Shown one piece after another: positions 15,632 to 26,200 of a stretch of 64,000 nt of DNA. A program made the position numbers and the translations under genes. The stretch is from Verrucomicrobiales bacterium (lineage in GTDB: Bacteria; Verrucomicrobiota; Verrucomicrobiia; Verrucomicrobiales; DEV007), in contig PAAG01000041.1 in the NCBI GenBank assembly GCA_002698785.1, positions 1 through 64,000 on the forward strand. The letters run 5' to 3'. Each line of letters begins with the position of its first letter. Position 1 is the first letter of the stretch. The notes under the pieces were generated by a model, which was not told the origin of the DNA, did no database searches, and was given only the letters and a program-made list of their open reading frames with translations.

Positions 15632-17272
15632 ATGAGAAAACTCCCTCTTTTCTGCCTGGCAATCGCCGGTGCTTCTGTTCTGGCAGGTGCATTATCTGCT
15701 AAGGATCGACCGAACATCCTTTTTGCCTTCGCCGATGACTGGGGGCGCTACGCGGGGGCTTATGCTGATGTAGACGGTCCGGGAACGGTGAATGATATCC
15801 TCAGCACCCCGAATATTGACCGGGTGGCTGAGGAAGGGGTGCTTTTCAATAATGCTTTTGTCACCTCGCCGAGCTGCACGCCGTGCCGGAGTTCGTTGCT
15901 TTCGGGGCAGTATTTCTTTCGGACGGGACGCGGAGCGATCCTCCAGGGGGCGATCTGGGATGAGTCGATACCGGTTTTTCCCCTGATGCTGAGGGATTCG
16001 GGGTATCATATCGGGAAACTCTATAAGGTATGGAGTCCCGGAGAGGTGAGGGACGCGCCCTATGGTGCTCAGGAATATGGGTTCGAGACGAAGGGGCCGA
16101 GCTTTAACGCGTTTTCCCAAGTGGCGACGAAGATGGTGGAAGATGGCAAGACAGTGGCCGAAGCGAAAGCAGCACTTCTCGGGCATGTGGAGGAGGAGTT
16201 CAAAGGGTTCCTGGATGCTCAGCCTGAGGATGCACCGTTCCTTTTCTGGTTTGGGCCAACGAATGTGCATCGGAAGTGGATTCAGGGTTCCGGGAAGAAG
16301 CTGTGGGGGCTGGAGCCGGATGATTTGGAGGGAAAGATGCCGTCATTTCTGCCGGACGTTCATACTATTCGGGAAGATTTTGCCGATTACCTCGGAGAGG
16401 CGATGGCATTTGATGCAGGACTTGGAGTTCTGATGAAGGAACTGGAAAAGAGGGGAGAGTTAGACAACACGCTGATCGTGGTGAGCGGAGACCATGGGGC
16501 ACCGGGATTTCCGAGAGGGAAGTGCAATTTGTATGACTTTGGAACTCACGTGGCGCTGATGGCTCGGTGGGGAAATGGGAAAATTCCTTCCGGCCGTGTG
16601 GTCGATGATTTCGTGAACTTGATGGATCTCTGTCCGACTTTCCTGGAAGCCGGTGGGGTGGAAATTCCTCCGGTGATGACGGGTAAGAGTGTGCTCGATG
16701 TAATGACATCGGACAAGGAGGGACAGGTCGACGATTCCCGGACGTGGGTTGTGACGGGGCGCGAACGTCATGTGGGAGATGCACGTGAGGGCTTCAAACC
16801 GTATCCGCAGCGGGCGATCCGGACGAAAGACTTTCTTTATATTGTGAATTTCGAGCCAGACCGCTGGCCTATGGGAATGCCCGGGCAGGTCACCGCGGAA
16901 AGCATTCCGGATACGGACACTCTGACGAACGAGACGTTTGTGGCCTATTCGGACATTGATGCGAGCCCGACAAAGGCCTGGATGGTGGAGAACCGCAAAG
17001 ACCCTGAATACAAGAAGCAGTGGGAGCTAGGATTCGGGAAACGACCGGGTCGAGAGCTTTATGTCGTATCTGAAGATCCAGATCAGGTGGAGAATGTGGC
17101 GGAGTCTCCGGCTTACAAGGAAATCGTCGAAAAGCTCGATGGAGAGCTGATGGAGGAACTCACCCACGCGGAAGATCCTCGGGTGACGGAGGATCCAGTG
17201 CCTTTTGAGAACTCTCCCTTCACTGATGCTGTGGAGAGACGGAAGAAGGGGGCAAAAGGGAAGAAGAAGTGA
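15632..17272 (+). CDS. formylglycine-dependent sulfatase, secreted
   Basis: A 546-residue arylsulfatase-family hydrolase with a Sec signal peptide (about 1-23). Metal-binding aspartates are in FADDWGR (D35, D36). The formylglycine signature is [12 protein letters not shown] (C82, matching C-x-P-x-R), needing a maturase elsewhere in the genome. A second metal site is in GDHGAPGF, and TNVHRKW holds further active-site residues. Such enzymes remove sulfate from polysaccharides or heparan-like sugars, which suits a marine or gut polysaccharide degrader. The C-terminal tail is Lys-rich ([11 protein letters not shown]) and its last 53 bp overlap the 3' end of the opposite-strand sulfurtransferase gene. 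Confidence 0.92.
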   Translation: MRKLPLFCLAIAGASVLAGALSAKDRPNILFAFADDWGRYAGAYADVDGPGTVNDILSTPNIDRVAEEGVLFNNAFVTSPSCTPCRSSLLSGQYFFRTGRGAILQGAIWDESIPVFPLMLRDSGYHIGKLYKVWSPGEVRDAPYGAQEYGFETKGPSFNAFSQVATKMVEDGKTVAEAKAALLGHVEEEFKGFLDAQPEDAPFLFWFGPTNVHRKWIQGSGKKLWGLEPDDLEGKMPSFLPDVHTIREDFADYLGEAMAFDAGLGVLMKELEKRGELDNTLIVVSGDHGAPGFPRGKCNLYDFGTHVALMARWGNGKIPSGRVVDDFVNLMDLCPTFLEAGGVEIPPVMTGKSVLDVMTSDKEGQVDDSRTWVVTGRERHVGDAREGFKPYPQRAIRTKDFLYIVNFEPDRWPMGMPGQVTAESIPDTDTLTNETFVAYSDIDASPTKAWMVENRKDPEYKKQWELGFGKRPGRELYVVSEDPDQVENVAESPAYKEIVEKLDGELMEELTHAEDPRVTEDPVPFENSPFTDAVERRKKGAKGKKK

Positions 17273-18230
17273 TCGCTTCTGGCGGGCCTTCGGGCCCGTA
17301 GGCCACTTCATTCTCGTCGTTCCACGACCAGCCATAGAATCCGTCGTCGAAGTTTTTGGCACGGTAGCCGAGCAAGGTGGCGACGACGAATGACAGGCTG
17401 GAGCGCCATCCGGTGCCGCAGTAGAAAATCAGTGATGTGTCACCCTTTTCGACTGATTCGTCGATGATGCCGAGTTCTTTCCAGCGCTGACGGACGTTTT
17501 CAAGAACCGGGCCTACTTTGTGCGTATCGGCTTCGACTAGATTAATCCAGTTGCCTTGCAAGACGGCACTGGGGATGTGTCCGGCTTTGGAGAAGAAGGG
17601 GTAGTAGCGGGTCTCTGTGCCGCTGTATTCACCGGGGCGTCGAACGTCGACGATGCGGGAAGAGGCTCCAGTGTGGGACTCGGCGATTGCTTTCACTTCG
17701 TCGGTTGTCGCGAGATATTGAGGTTGGACGTCCCATGAGAGGGCCTTTTCCCGTGGTTTCTGGGCGACTTCGATTGCAGTCGGGATAAAGGACACGGTGT
17801 CGCCTTCATAAGCTAGCCAGGCACCGATGCCACCATCGAGTAGGCGGATGGATTTTACCCCTGCATACATGAGCCCCCATATGAGGCGTGCTGCTGCCAT
17901 GATCCCGTCGGGCTCTGTGCCATACACGAGAACGGAAGTTTCGGATGTGACTCCGATGGCCTGCAAAGCACTGATCAGTTGATCTGGGGGAAGAACATTT
18001 CCGTCTTCAGGACAGCTATAATATGGGTAGTATTTCGAGAGATCAGTCCCTGCTTCGAGATAGGAGGGATGAACCTGAATCGCTCCCTCTATGTGTTTGG
18101 TCACTGGCCGGTCTCCATCCAGGGGATGGTCGAAGGAGGAGAAGTGTGCTTCGAGAATGATCGTCTGTGTTTCTTCGCTGGTGAGGATGTCTGCGACGTA
18201 TTCAGGTCCTACTAGTGCGAAATCGATCAT
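17220..18230 (-). CDS. two-domain rhodanese sulfurtransferase
   Basis: A 336-residue protein with tandem rhodanese domains. The first (about 1-150) keeps the fold ([34 protein letters not shown]) but has no cysteine in the active-loop position, as in most tandem enzymes. The second (about 175-310) has [13 protein letters not shown] and the active loop [10 protein letters not shown] with C271. Thiosulfate or 3-mercaptopyruvate could be the sulfur donor; the CGTGWR loop does not decide it. No signal peptide, so it is cytoplasmic. The last 17 or so codons (a Ser/Pro-rich tail) are antisense to the sulfatase's Lys-rich tail and look like an extension from a lost stop codon. Confidence 0.87.
   Translation of the reverse strand: MIDFALVGPEYVADILTSEETQTIILEAHFSSFDHPLDGDRPVTKHIEGAIQVHPSYLEAGTDLSKYYPYYSCPEDGNVLPPDQLISALQAIGVTSETSVLVYGTEPDGIMAAARLIWGLMYAGVKSIRLLDGGIGAWLAYEGDTVSFIPTAIEVAQKPREKALSWDVQPQYLATTDEVKAIAESHTGASSRIVDVRRPGEYSGTETRYYPFFSKAGHIPSAVLQGNWINLVEADTHKVGPVLENVRQRWKELGIIDESVEKGDTSLIFYCGTGWRSSLSFVVATLLGYRAKNFDDGFYGWSWNDENEVAYGPEGPPEAITSSSLLPPSSVSPQHQ
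17283..17298 (+). terminator. UUCG-loop GC hairpin just after the sulfatase stop
   Basis: CGGGCCTTCGGGCCCG folds into a perfect 6-bp GC stem closed by the stable TTCG tetraloop, starting 10 bp after the sulfatase stop codon. No T-run follows, so it is not a classic intrinsic terminator, but it could stabilise the 3' end or aid termination. It lies inside the opposite-strand sulfurtransferase gene, where it encodes Gly/Pro/Glu residues, so the structure could be incidental. Confidence 0.35.
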
Positions 18231-18385
18231 ATGGGGGCTGGGGAGAATAACCCCGAAGTTAGCATTCGATAGCGAAAAATGACGTCCGGAGGGCGCCTAA
18301 GCTTACGAGTTTCACAAGATCGACACAGAGTCGTGACTATCCTTCGTATCAAATTGGCTAACATTCTTCGGTTCGCCAATCGAAG

Positions 18386-19936
18386 ATGTCAGAGAAAGAA
18401 AGTGGCAAGAGAAAAGGAATCTGGCTCAACAATTCAGTTATCGTTGTTGGCGGGGGCAGCGCGGGGTTTCTGGCGGCACTGACGGTAAAATCCCAGATGC
18501 CGAGATTCAATGTCACGGTTGTTCACTCGTCGGATATCCCGATCATAGGAGTGGGGGAGGGCACGACTGTTTCGATGCCGACCTTTCTCCATGGCCATAT
18601 TGGCGTAGATCCGAAGCGGTTTCACAGAGAGGTGAAGCCGACTTACAAGCGAGGCATACGCTTTCTCTGGGGGCCGAGGGAACAGTTCTTTTACACGTTT
18701 ACTTTCCAACTGGACCGATTCCTGGAGGGTATGCCACGCCCGAATGGATTCTATGCGTTTGAGGATTTCGAATATGGGGATTTGTCTGGTGCTCTCGCCG
18801 CTCACGAAAAAGGGTTTGTGAAGGGAGCAAATGGATTTCCTCGTGTGGGAATCGACTTAGCTTATCACGTTGAGAATGTCCCTTTTGTCGACTTCCTCTC
18901 GAGATACGCACAGGAGATCGGGATCGATGTTCGGGATGAGAAGATTCTATCCGTAGAACATGACGAGTCGGGGGTCACCGGGCTCATGCTGGCTTCTGGA
19001 GAAACAATCACCGGGGATCTCTATGTGGATTGTTCCGGGTTTGAATCTCTCTTGTTGGGGAAAACTCTCGGGGAACCTCTGGAATCGTTTTGTTCTTCCC
19101 TTTTCTGCGATCGCGCCCTGATCGGAGGATGGGACCGAGGATTGGACGAACCCATTCCAGCTTACACGACGGCGGAGACAATGGATTCCGGTTGGGCGTG
19201 GCAGATCGAACACGACGATCTGGTCAACCGAGGTTATGTGTACTGTTCGGATTTTATCAGCGACGAAGAAGCAGATGCAGAGTTTCGCAGGAAGAATCCA
19301 AAGCTCGGAGAGACCCGCGTCGTGAATTTTGCGTCGGGGGCCCGTCGACGAACGTGGGTCAAAAACGTCGTCGCCCTAGGGAACGCTGCTGGTTTCGTAG
19401 AACCTCTCGAAGCGACAGCTCTCGCGCTGATCTGTGAGCATGCAGCGAAACTGGTGCATTGCCTGGGAGATTCCTATTTTGAGGTCGAAGAGAAATCAAA
19501 GGAGTACTACAACCAGTTCTGCCATCGAGGCTGGGAAGGAGTGCGCCGATTTCTAGCACTTCACTACAAGTTCAACACGCGATTGGATACGGATTTCTGG
19601 AAAACCTGCCAGAATGAGACCGATCTCGCAGGAGCGAAGGAGATTGTTGAATATTACCGAGAGTGCGGGCCCTCGGTTCTCTGGGGCGAGGCCGTGGTGG
19701 GGTTGAATGATCCTTTTAGCTGGGAGGGATATCTCATCATGATGGTGGGGCAAAAAGTGCCATTTCGTAGGCACTCTGAGCCTTCAGCAGCAGAAATGGA
19801 GGTTTGGCGGCAACATTTGAGCGACATCAGCATCGCTGCCAAGGGTGGGATGACGATGCGCGAAGGTCTGGATATGATTCGCTCGGACGAGTGGCGCTGG
19901 AAGCCCAATTTCTATTCAGGGGCATCACGGTGGTAG
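18386..19936 (+). CDS. flavin-dependent (tryptophan halogenase-family) halogenase
   Basis: A 516-residue flavoprotein matching the tryptophan halogenase family in length and landmarks. The FAD-binding motif is VVGGGSAGF (20-28), then IGVGEGTT. K88 in PTYKRGIRFLW aligns with the catalytic lysine K79 of PrnA, and the glutamates in GFVEPLEATAL (E339/E342) align with the region of PrnA E346. The blocking motif WxWxIP is present as WAWQIE, with Glu in place of Pro. The family uses FADH2, O2 and halide to halogenate aromatic or other electron-rich substrates. No flavin reductase or biosynthetic cluster is nearby. It lies 271 bp upstream of the giant surface-protein gene and on the same strand; whether they are functionally linked is unknown. 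Confidence 0.85.
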   Translation: MSEKESGKRKGIWLNNSVIVVGGGSAGFLAALTVKSQMPRFNVTVVHSSDIPIIGVGEGTTVSMPTFLHGHIGVDPKRFHREVKPTYKRGIRFLWGPREQFFYTFTFQLDRFLEGMPRPNGFYAFEDFEYGDLSGALAAHEKGFVKGANGFPRVGIDLAYHVENVPFVDFLSRYAQEIGIDVRDEKILSVEHDESGVTGLMLASGETITGDLYVDCSGFESLLLGKTLGEPLESFCSSLFCDRALIGGWDRGLDEPIPAYTTAETMDSGWAWQIEHDDLVNRGYVYCSDFISDEEADAEFRRKNPKLGETRVVNFASGARRRTWVKNVVALGNAAGFVEPLEATALALICEHAAKLVHCLGDSYFEVEEKSKEYYNQFCHRGWEGVRRFLALHYKFNTRLDTDFWKTCQNETDLAGAKEIVEYYRECGPSVLWGEAVVGLNDPFSWEGYLIMMVGQKVPFRRHSEPSAAEMEVWRQHLSDISIAAKGGMTMREGLDMIRSDEWRWKPNFYSGASRW

Positions 19937-20207
19937 GAAATGGAGTGATTTGGCGATAGTTAGCCTCTCTTGAGAAAAATTCGGCGTAAAAAACCATTTG
20001 AAGGGTTTGTCACGATTTTTTGTCAAGAAACAACCTCTCTCGAAACACCCTACCCCCTCATTCTGGCGCACTTGTGCGAAACCTTTCAAAAACGTGATTC
20101 ACGCTTGCCCTATTGGAAAGTTCTGATACAAAGCATTTCCTCGTAATTTTTGCTTGCGTTGATTTCACGTTTTTTAGAATCCCCATAAATCCCCCTTATA
20201 TCTAGAT
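19937..20207 (+). promoter_or_regulatory. upstream region of the giant gene with three palindromes
   Basis: This 271-bp gap is AT-rich near the gene. It contains CGCAC-TT-GTGCG (20067-20078), CGTGA-T-TCACG (20093-20103) and a perfect 12-bp palindrome ATATCTAGATAT (20198-20209) overlapping the start codon of the giant gene. A polypyrimidine run (CACCCTACCCCCTCATTCT) precedes the first palindrome. A weak promoter candidate is TTGCTT (20150-20155), 19 bp, TAGAAT (20175-20180). No Shine-Dalgarno sequence is visible. The palindromes are seen directly; calling them operators is inference. Confidence 0.4.
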
Positions 20208-23200
20208 ATGAATCGTACGACTTCTTCTCGTCGTAAACGCTGGTTTTTTGCGCGTTCTATGTCCCGAGCCTATCAAGAATGGCTGGAAAATAAGCGAAGA
20301 AAGCAGAATGCCGCTCGTCAGCGCCCTCTTTTTGCTGAAGCTCTTGAACCGCGGGTCCTTTTTTCGGGAACTCCCGCACCAGTTGATCCGGATATGGCGG
20401 AAGAGGCTGATGCTCAGCAGCAGGCGGCTCAGGAGGCAGAAATGCTGTCAAATGAAATCGATGGGATTGGAAATGTTCTTATTACCGAAGAGGCAGACGC
20501 AGACTTCACCGAAGAAGATGTGGAACGCCTGGCTCAGGAAGCCCTGTCTCGCTGGGAAGAAACAGGACTGACGGAAGAGCAGATCAATGCATTGGAATCA
20601 ATCAATTATGTGGTGACCGATCTGGGGGGATCATCAGTCGCTGCAGTTGAGGGAGACACCATTTTCATCGATGACGATGCCGCGGGATTTGACTGGTTTA
20701 TCGATGATACGGAGTGGGCCGACGAAGAGTTTACCGAGTATGAAGGCTACCTGGAAGCATTGACCGAAGAAGCGATGGAGGGGATCGACTTGCTCACGGC
20801 AATCATGCACGAGCAGGGGCATATTCTCGGGTTAGAGGATGTCGATGATGTCAGTGAGATCGACGGTTTGATGGGCGAGGAGATCGGAGAAGGGGTCCGA
20901 CGGTTGCCAGTGGATGGCAGTGCTGAAGGCCTACCGAGTCTGGCACTTGAAGAGACTCACTATCTGGTCGCAGCAGTCGCGGCAGACGATACGGGGGCTA
21001 CAGACGAGGATACTGTTCTCAACGTTCCTGGGGACGGTGTGCTCAGCAATGATTCCGGTGATCCGGCTCTGACGGTGACTGCGCACGATGCGCTCAGCGC
21101 TTTTGGTGCTGAAGTGGTTGTTAACGCGGATGGTAGTTACAGTTACGATCCGACCCAGACAGCACGCCTCCAGATGCTGGCTGCCGGGGAAACTATTGTC
21201 GATACCTTCAGCTATACTGTCACAGATGGCGATGGCAGCGTGGATACTGCGACCGTCTCTATCACCGTCACCGGGGTAGGCGCTATTGAAATTCACGGTG
21301 ACGATAAGCTACCTGATGGCTCAACCTTAACAGGAAACAACGTCTCTCTTTCGATGAACGGTGGTGACATGGAGATCCATGTCAACGGAGTGCTTTTCCA
21401 CACGACAACGCAGACCGTTCTTGGGTCAAACCCTGACGTTGATATAAATCTTCCTTCCGACACGGCGACTATTTCTGGTGTTGCCGGTGGAGTGAATTCC
21501 ATTACTGCTAGTGCGGGATCGATCGAAGTTTCTGGGAACATTGTTACCGTCGCAGGACAGACCTACCAGACTGCGGTTACTCTCGTTGGGGATACGACTC
21601 TGGATGCCGCTGATGTCGTTTTCGTAGGTACAGTTGATTCGGATTCTTCTGCTCGCTCATTGTCCGTGAACGCTACAGGAATGCTTTCCATCAATTCTGA
21701 CATCGGTGTGGGAGCAGCGCTGGCATCATTTGACACGACCGGTAGTGGCGAAGTCCAAGTGGCCTCTGGTTTTGATCAAGTGCAGGGCGAGCTTCTCTGG
21801 AACTACGACTTCAGCAGCGCTGGTATCGGAGCGAGTGAAGTATTTGACTCGGTAGGATCAATTGCGAACACCGGGGGAGGTTTCAGTCTTGTTGCGAGCG
21901 GGGTGAATTCTCCTTCAATTTCTGCTGCTACTGGTAGCAACACACCGACAGGAATTTCTGCGGCCGGGCAGTTTACGGGCGGTTCAACATCCGATGATGG
22001 AGATGGTGGATATCGCGTTGACTCGGGTGGGGTGGACTCCGCTCCCCAAGATATAGTGGGATCGAAGGATTTCGGAAGCGCCTCCTTTGAGTTCTGGATC
22101 AATCCCGATCTCGTAGGAACCTCAGGAAGTCCGCTCGCCAATCACCAGATGATCTGGGAAACAGGCGGCGGTACGGGAACCGGCTTTGCCATCATGAACG
22201 ATGGCACATTGCGTATGCGCCAGACAACCGGTGGTATCGAGCTCGATTACGATCTGAATGCAGATACGCTGGGCATTCTGAACAATACTGTTCCTGGCAC
22301 TTATTCGACGGGGCAGTGGATGCAAATCACTGGAACCCTTGATTTCGATACCGACACCATGAGCCTCTATGTGAATGGAGTGAAGGTTGCGGAAAACGTC
22401 GGCGGAGCAACATCCACAGATTGGGATGGAGGCGATCCTTCGGCGCTTGGTGCTATCGGCGGGGCGAACGCGGGAGGATGGGGTAGCGGAACTGCTCCCG
22501 GAACCTTCGGTCAATTTGAGTCGTTCGATGGGCAAATCGCTGTATTCCGATTGTATGAGGGAGTCCTTACTGGCGGTGCCGCAATCGGAGACGGTGGCGG
22601 TCAGGTAGGTGCAAACTTCGACTTTATGAATTCGAGTAATGTGGCTCCAGCGACTGTTACTGTTGTCACCAGTGGAAACCAGAACCATGGCGACACGATA
22701 CTCGGTACGGATTTTATTCTGACTTCTACAACTGGAGACGTCACGCTTTCTGGAACATTCGACGATGATGGTGTGGCTTCGACTTCTTCTAACGTGACCC
22801 TAAATTCTTCGGGCGTGACAACAATCTCAGGTGTAGTGGGAGGAACGGATGCATTGCTCAGCCTGACAACGGATGCCGGAGGCTCTGTTGCCGTCGAGAG
22901 CGGATCGGTGACTACCCTGGGAGCACAGACGTTCGGAGAGAATCTGACGACGAATCAGAATACGACCTTCTCCGGTGGGACACTTACCTTTGAGGGAACG
23001 AGTGACTTTTCTGGAGATACAACCATCAGCAGCGGGTTTGCGACATTTTCGGGAGCAACCGTTTTCGCTGGCATGGCCGATATCGATTCTCTGGGTGATA
23101 CGATCTTTTCCGACACGGTAGAGTTTGGCTCGACGGCCACCGTGGATGCCAGAAATGTGGCATTCTCTGGTGTCGTAACCATGAATGGCGATATCACTGT

Positions 23201-26200
23201 TACAACGTCAAATGACGCGACGTTTTCTGCCGCGGTTAATGGCTCGGCAACTGACGACCTGACGGTGAATTCTTCCGGCTCGACCACTTTTACCGGAGGT
23301 TCGCTTGGCTCGGTGACGACCGATCCTAACGGCAGGACACAGCTCGATGCCGATATGACCCTGACGGGTGCCATGGCGAGTGTGTTCAATGATCGTGTAC
23401 TTGTGAGAGAGAATGTTGTTCTCACCACGACGGGAAGTGGGGACCTTGTATTCAACAGCAGCATTGATAGTGAATCGGGCGAGGCGAACGATTTGACCCT
23501 GACATTGACGCAGGGAGATGCCTATCTCAACGGGGATGTTGGAGAAGACAGTCTTGGAGGAAACTCTAACGATGCTGGTCTCGGAAACTTCACTGTGAAT
23601 GGAAACGGGGAGCTGTTTATCGGCACCAGGTTGAATCAGGCAGCGGGGACAGATTCCATACTTAATTTTGATGCGAGTGTGGATGGCGCCGGTTCAGAGC
23701 TGAATGGTATCTCTGCCTACGACCTGAGCATTGGATCCAACATTACGGTAAACTCGAATCCTGATACGATGTTTTCCGGTATCACCAGTTCGTGGGTATT
23801 CCCAACGGCAGGTTCGAGTGCTGCAGCCGATCGCATTACAACACTCTCCATCGATAACTCAAATATCCCGGGGAACGCGAGTGCCGAGAGTGGCTCGATC
23901 GAAGTATGGTTCAAGCCAGCTTCTTTGAGTGGGCCAGGTCAGGTAATCTGGGAATCGGGAGGAACTGGTGACGGCTCCTCTATTACTCTTGCGGGAAGTG
24001 TCCTGACTTTTCAGGTGAAAGACGGGCCTGGTGTAGAGCAGTCAGGCCAGGTGAATTTCGACCTTTCGACTTTGAGCGCCGAAGAGCAGGACGACTTTGT
24101 TCAAGTCGTTGCTGTATATGTCAGGGATGCCCGGGGCACTGCCCCGAACGACAGGATCGATCTGTACGTAAACGGTGAGATTCGGGACACCTTGTTTGTT
24201 TCCGTGAACGACTGGATCGGGACCGATGGAATGGGAATTGGTGGATCGAGTGGCGGAACTGCCTCCTCGGTTGGTGGCAACGACGATGACGGTCTCGACG
24301 ATGTCGGCGATGCAGACAATGCGCCGGTCGTTCCTGGAGGGACTGCCTTTTCCGATGGCGTTTCTTTTGAGGGTGAGATCGCCGCCATGCGGTACTATCG
24401 CACGAATTTGAACGCAGGAAATGTGACTGATTCCTATATCCTGATGCTCGATCCCATCGCTATCACGACGGTAGGAGATCAAACTTACGACGTCGCTACG
24501 CAAAGCGATTCTGCTAACTTCAACGGAGCGAATGTGACATTCGGTTCGACTCTCGATTCAACGGTGGGTGGTAATTCTGCCTCTTTAGCGTTTTCCACGT
24601 CGGGTGGAGGCGAGACTTCTTTTGGTGATGTTGTTGGTGGGCTGAATGCGGTCCGAAATCTGACAACAAATCCTGATGGATACACCACTGTGTCGGCAGA
24701 TATCACGAGCGATGGAGACATTCTCTTCGGTGATTCTGTGCTCATTAATGCAGGCAATGTGACGATTACCCAAAACAGCGCTTCCGGGGCGGTTGTATTC
24801 GGGTCGACTCTGGATGGTGCAGACGGAGTGTCGGCGAATCTGACAGTGAACACACCTAACGGAGCCACTACTCAGTTTGGTGGAAATGTCGGTTCCGACG
24901 CTCTTGGTAGTCTCTCTGCTGATGGGGGATTGCAGTCGATAGCGACTGATGCAGCGGGAACGACTCTTTTCGAGCCGGTCGATGATTTGATCGACGGTTT
25001 CGATTTCTTTGTGGATGCCGGTCAAGACACAGACTCCGACCTGGAATGGGAGGACCTTGTGGTTGGAAATCCGAGCGGGCTTAACTTCACTTTGGACGAC
25101 TCTCCCGCCGTGACGAGGGTCACGGGGACTAGCGGTTTGCCAGGCATCACGGGTGCCTACGATTTTCCGGGTGGATCTACCGGAAATGAAGCTGGTGCGA
25201 ACATTTCCTCTTTCCAGGCTGCCACAGGAGACTGGACGGAACAAGATGTGACCTTTGAGATGTGGTTCAAGCCGGACAATTTGACCCCAACTCCTACGAA
25301 TGGACAAATCCTGTTCGAAGATGGGGGCGGCACAGGAATTGGACTGTTTCTCGATAATAATGAACTTCGCCTGCGCAAGGCTCCTGGAGGGGGAAATGTC
25401 AGCTACGATCTCTCGACGGATACTCTCGGCCTGCTTACTGCACCTGCGACAGATGAGTTCATTCAGGCTGTCTTTACCTATGATATCGCGTCCGGTGTGC
25501 TCGAACTTTTCGTGAATGGAGTCTCTGTTGGAACCGATGTTGCCGGTGGAGGTGACTGGTCAGGAGGAGATGCTGCCGGTATCGGAACTCTCGGAGGAAG
25601 TAATGCAGGCGGAATTGGTGGCGGTCAGCAGAGTACTGAAAGCTTTGATGGCCAGGTCGCAATGGTGCGCGTCTACCGCGATGAAATTCTGACCCCACTG
25701 GGTGTGCAGAGAAACTACTATGCGGTTGCGGGAGTGGATTCGTCCAAGGTGACCGTGGTTACGGCGGGCGACCAGACATTCAATGATGCTGTCACCTCCA
25801 GTGGTGACCTGACGCTATCGGGTGGAAATGTGATTCTAGGAAGCACAGTATCGATGGGCTCTAACGATCTTACCATTTCTGTGAGTGGAGCAAATGGGTC
25901 GGCCGCTGGCGAGATCTCGGGAACGGGTGGGCTGACGAAGCAGGGTGCAGGAACATTTGAACTCGCTGCGACCAATACTTTCACAGAGAACACTACCGTG
26001 GTAGATGGAACTCTGTTGCTAACCGGAAGCATCGCCAACGGAGTTACTGTAGAGAGTGGAGGCACTCTTGCTGGAGCAGGGACAGTAAACGGTAACGGAT
26101 TGATACAGTCTGGAGGAACTCTTTCTCCAGGCAATGGAACGGGAGACGAAGCGACGATCACTTTCACCGGAGATCTCGATCTGTCAGGTGGAGCCACCAT

